Assembly: GCA_040905045.1 (NCBI GenBank)
Contig: JBBDSH010000054.1
Coordinates: 1-6,075, forward strand
Length of the DNA: 6,075 nucleotides
Source of the DNA: JBBDSH01 sp040905045
GTDB taxonomy: Bacteria > Pseudomonadota > Gammaproteobacteria > Eutrophobiales > Eutrophobiaceae
Direction of reading: 5' to 3'
In this document: positions 6,065-6,075 of the stretch, in pieces
Layout of the letters: the number at the start of each line of letters is the position of its first letter
Position numbering within the stretch: position 1 is the stretch's first letter
Program-made: the position numbers and the translations under genes
The notes under the pieces: generated by a model
What the model was told of the DNA's origin: nothing
What the model saw: the letters and a program-made list of their open reading frames with translations, nothing else
Databases searched by the model: none

Positions 6065-6075
6065 TGACGTTGTTA

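Overview
This looks like a chromosomal core region of a gammaproteobacterium. Coding DNA is moderately GC-rich. GyrA is of the proteobacterial type and closely follows the E. coli protein through the catalytic core. The order mtaD - mtnA - gyrA is, from memory, also found in Pseudomonas aeruginosa (PA3170 - PA3169 - PA3168). I cannot name a genus. Repeats of the kind seen between the genes are common in environmental gamma- and other proteobacteria, so a free-living, possibly sulfur-oxidising or marine/soil lineage is only a guess.

Layout: (1) 2-613, + strand, the 3' end of a Prx6-type (1-Cys) peroxiredoxin gene, cut by the window edge. (2) 614-838, a 225-bp gap between convergent genes, filled with structured DNA: four tandem 7-mers beginning on the peroxiredoxin stop codon, an 11-bp hairpin, and a 123-bp imperfect inverted-repeat element ending one base before the next gene's stop codon. 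(3) 839-2152, - strand, mtaD, a zinc-dependent amidohydrolase acting on 5'-methylthioadenosine (MTA) and/or S-adenosylhomocysteine. (4) 2153-2239, a short divergent promoter region. (5) 2240-3289, + strand, mtnA, methylthioribose-1-phosphate isomerase. (6) 3290-3443, the gyrA leader with a likely extended -10 promoter. (7) 3444-6011, + strand, gyrA, complete. (8) 6012-6075, the start of the next intergenic region, containing another palindrome.

mtaD and mtnA form a divergent pair for methionine salvage. MtaD deaminates MTA to methylthioinosine; a phosphorylase encoded elsewhere would release methylthioribose-1-phosphate; MtnA isomerises it to methylthioribulose-1-phosphate. gyrA (DNA supercoiling) and the peroxiredoxin (peroxide removal) are housekeeping or stress genes with no evident link to that pathway.

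I found no undescribed multi-gene system. The least ordinary content is non-coding: the repeat and hairpin cluster at 611-838, which sits where I would expect ubiG next to mtaD by analogy with Pseudomonas, and the palindrome after gyrA. All long antisense reading frames are best explained as shadows of the four real genes.
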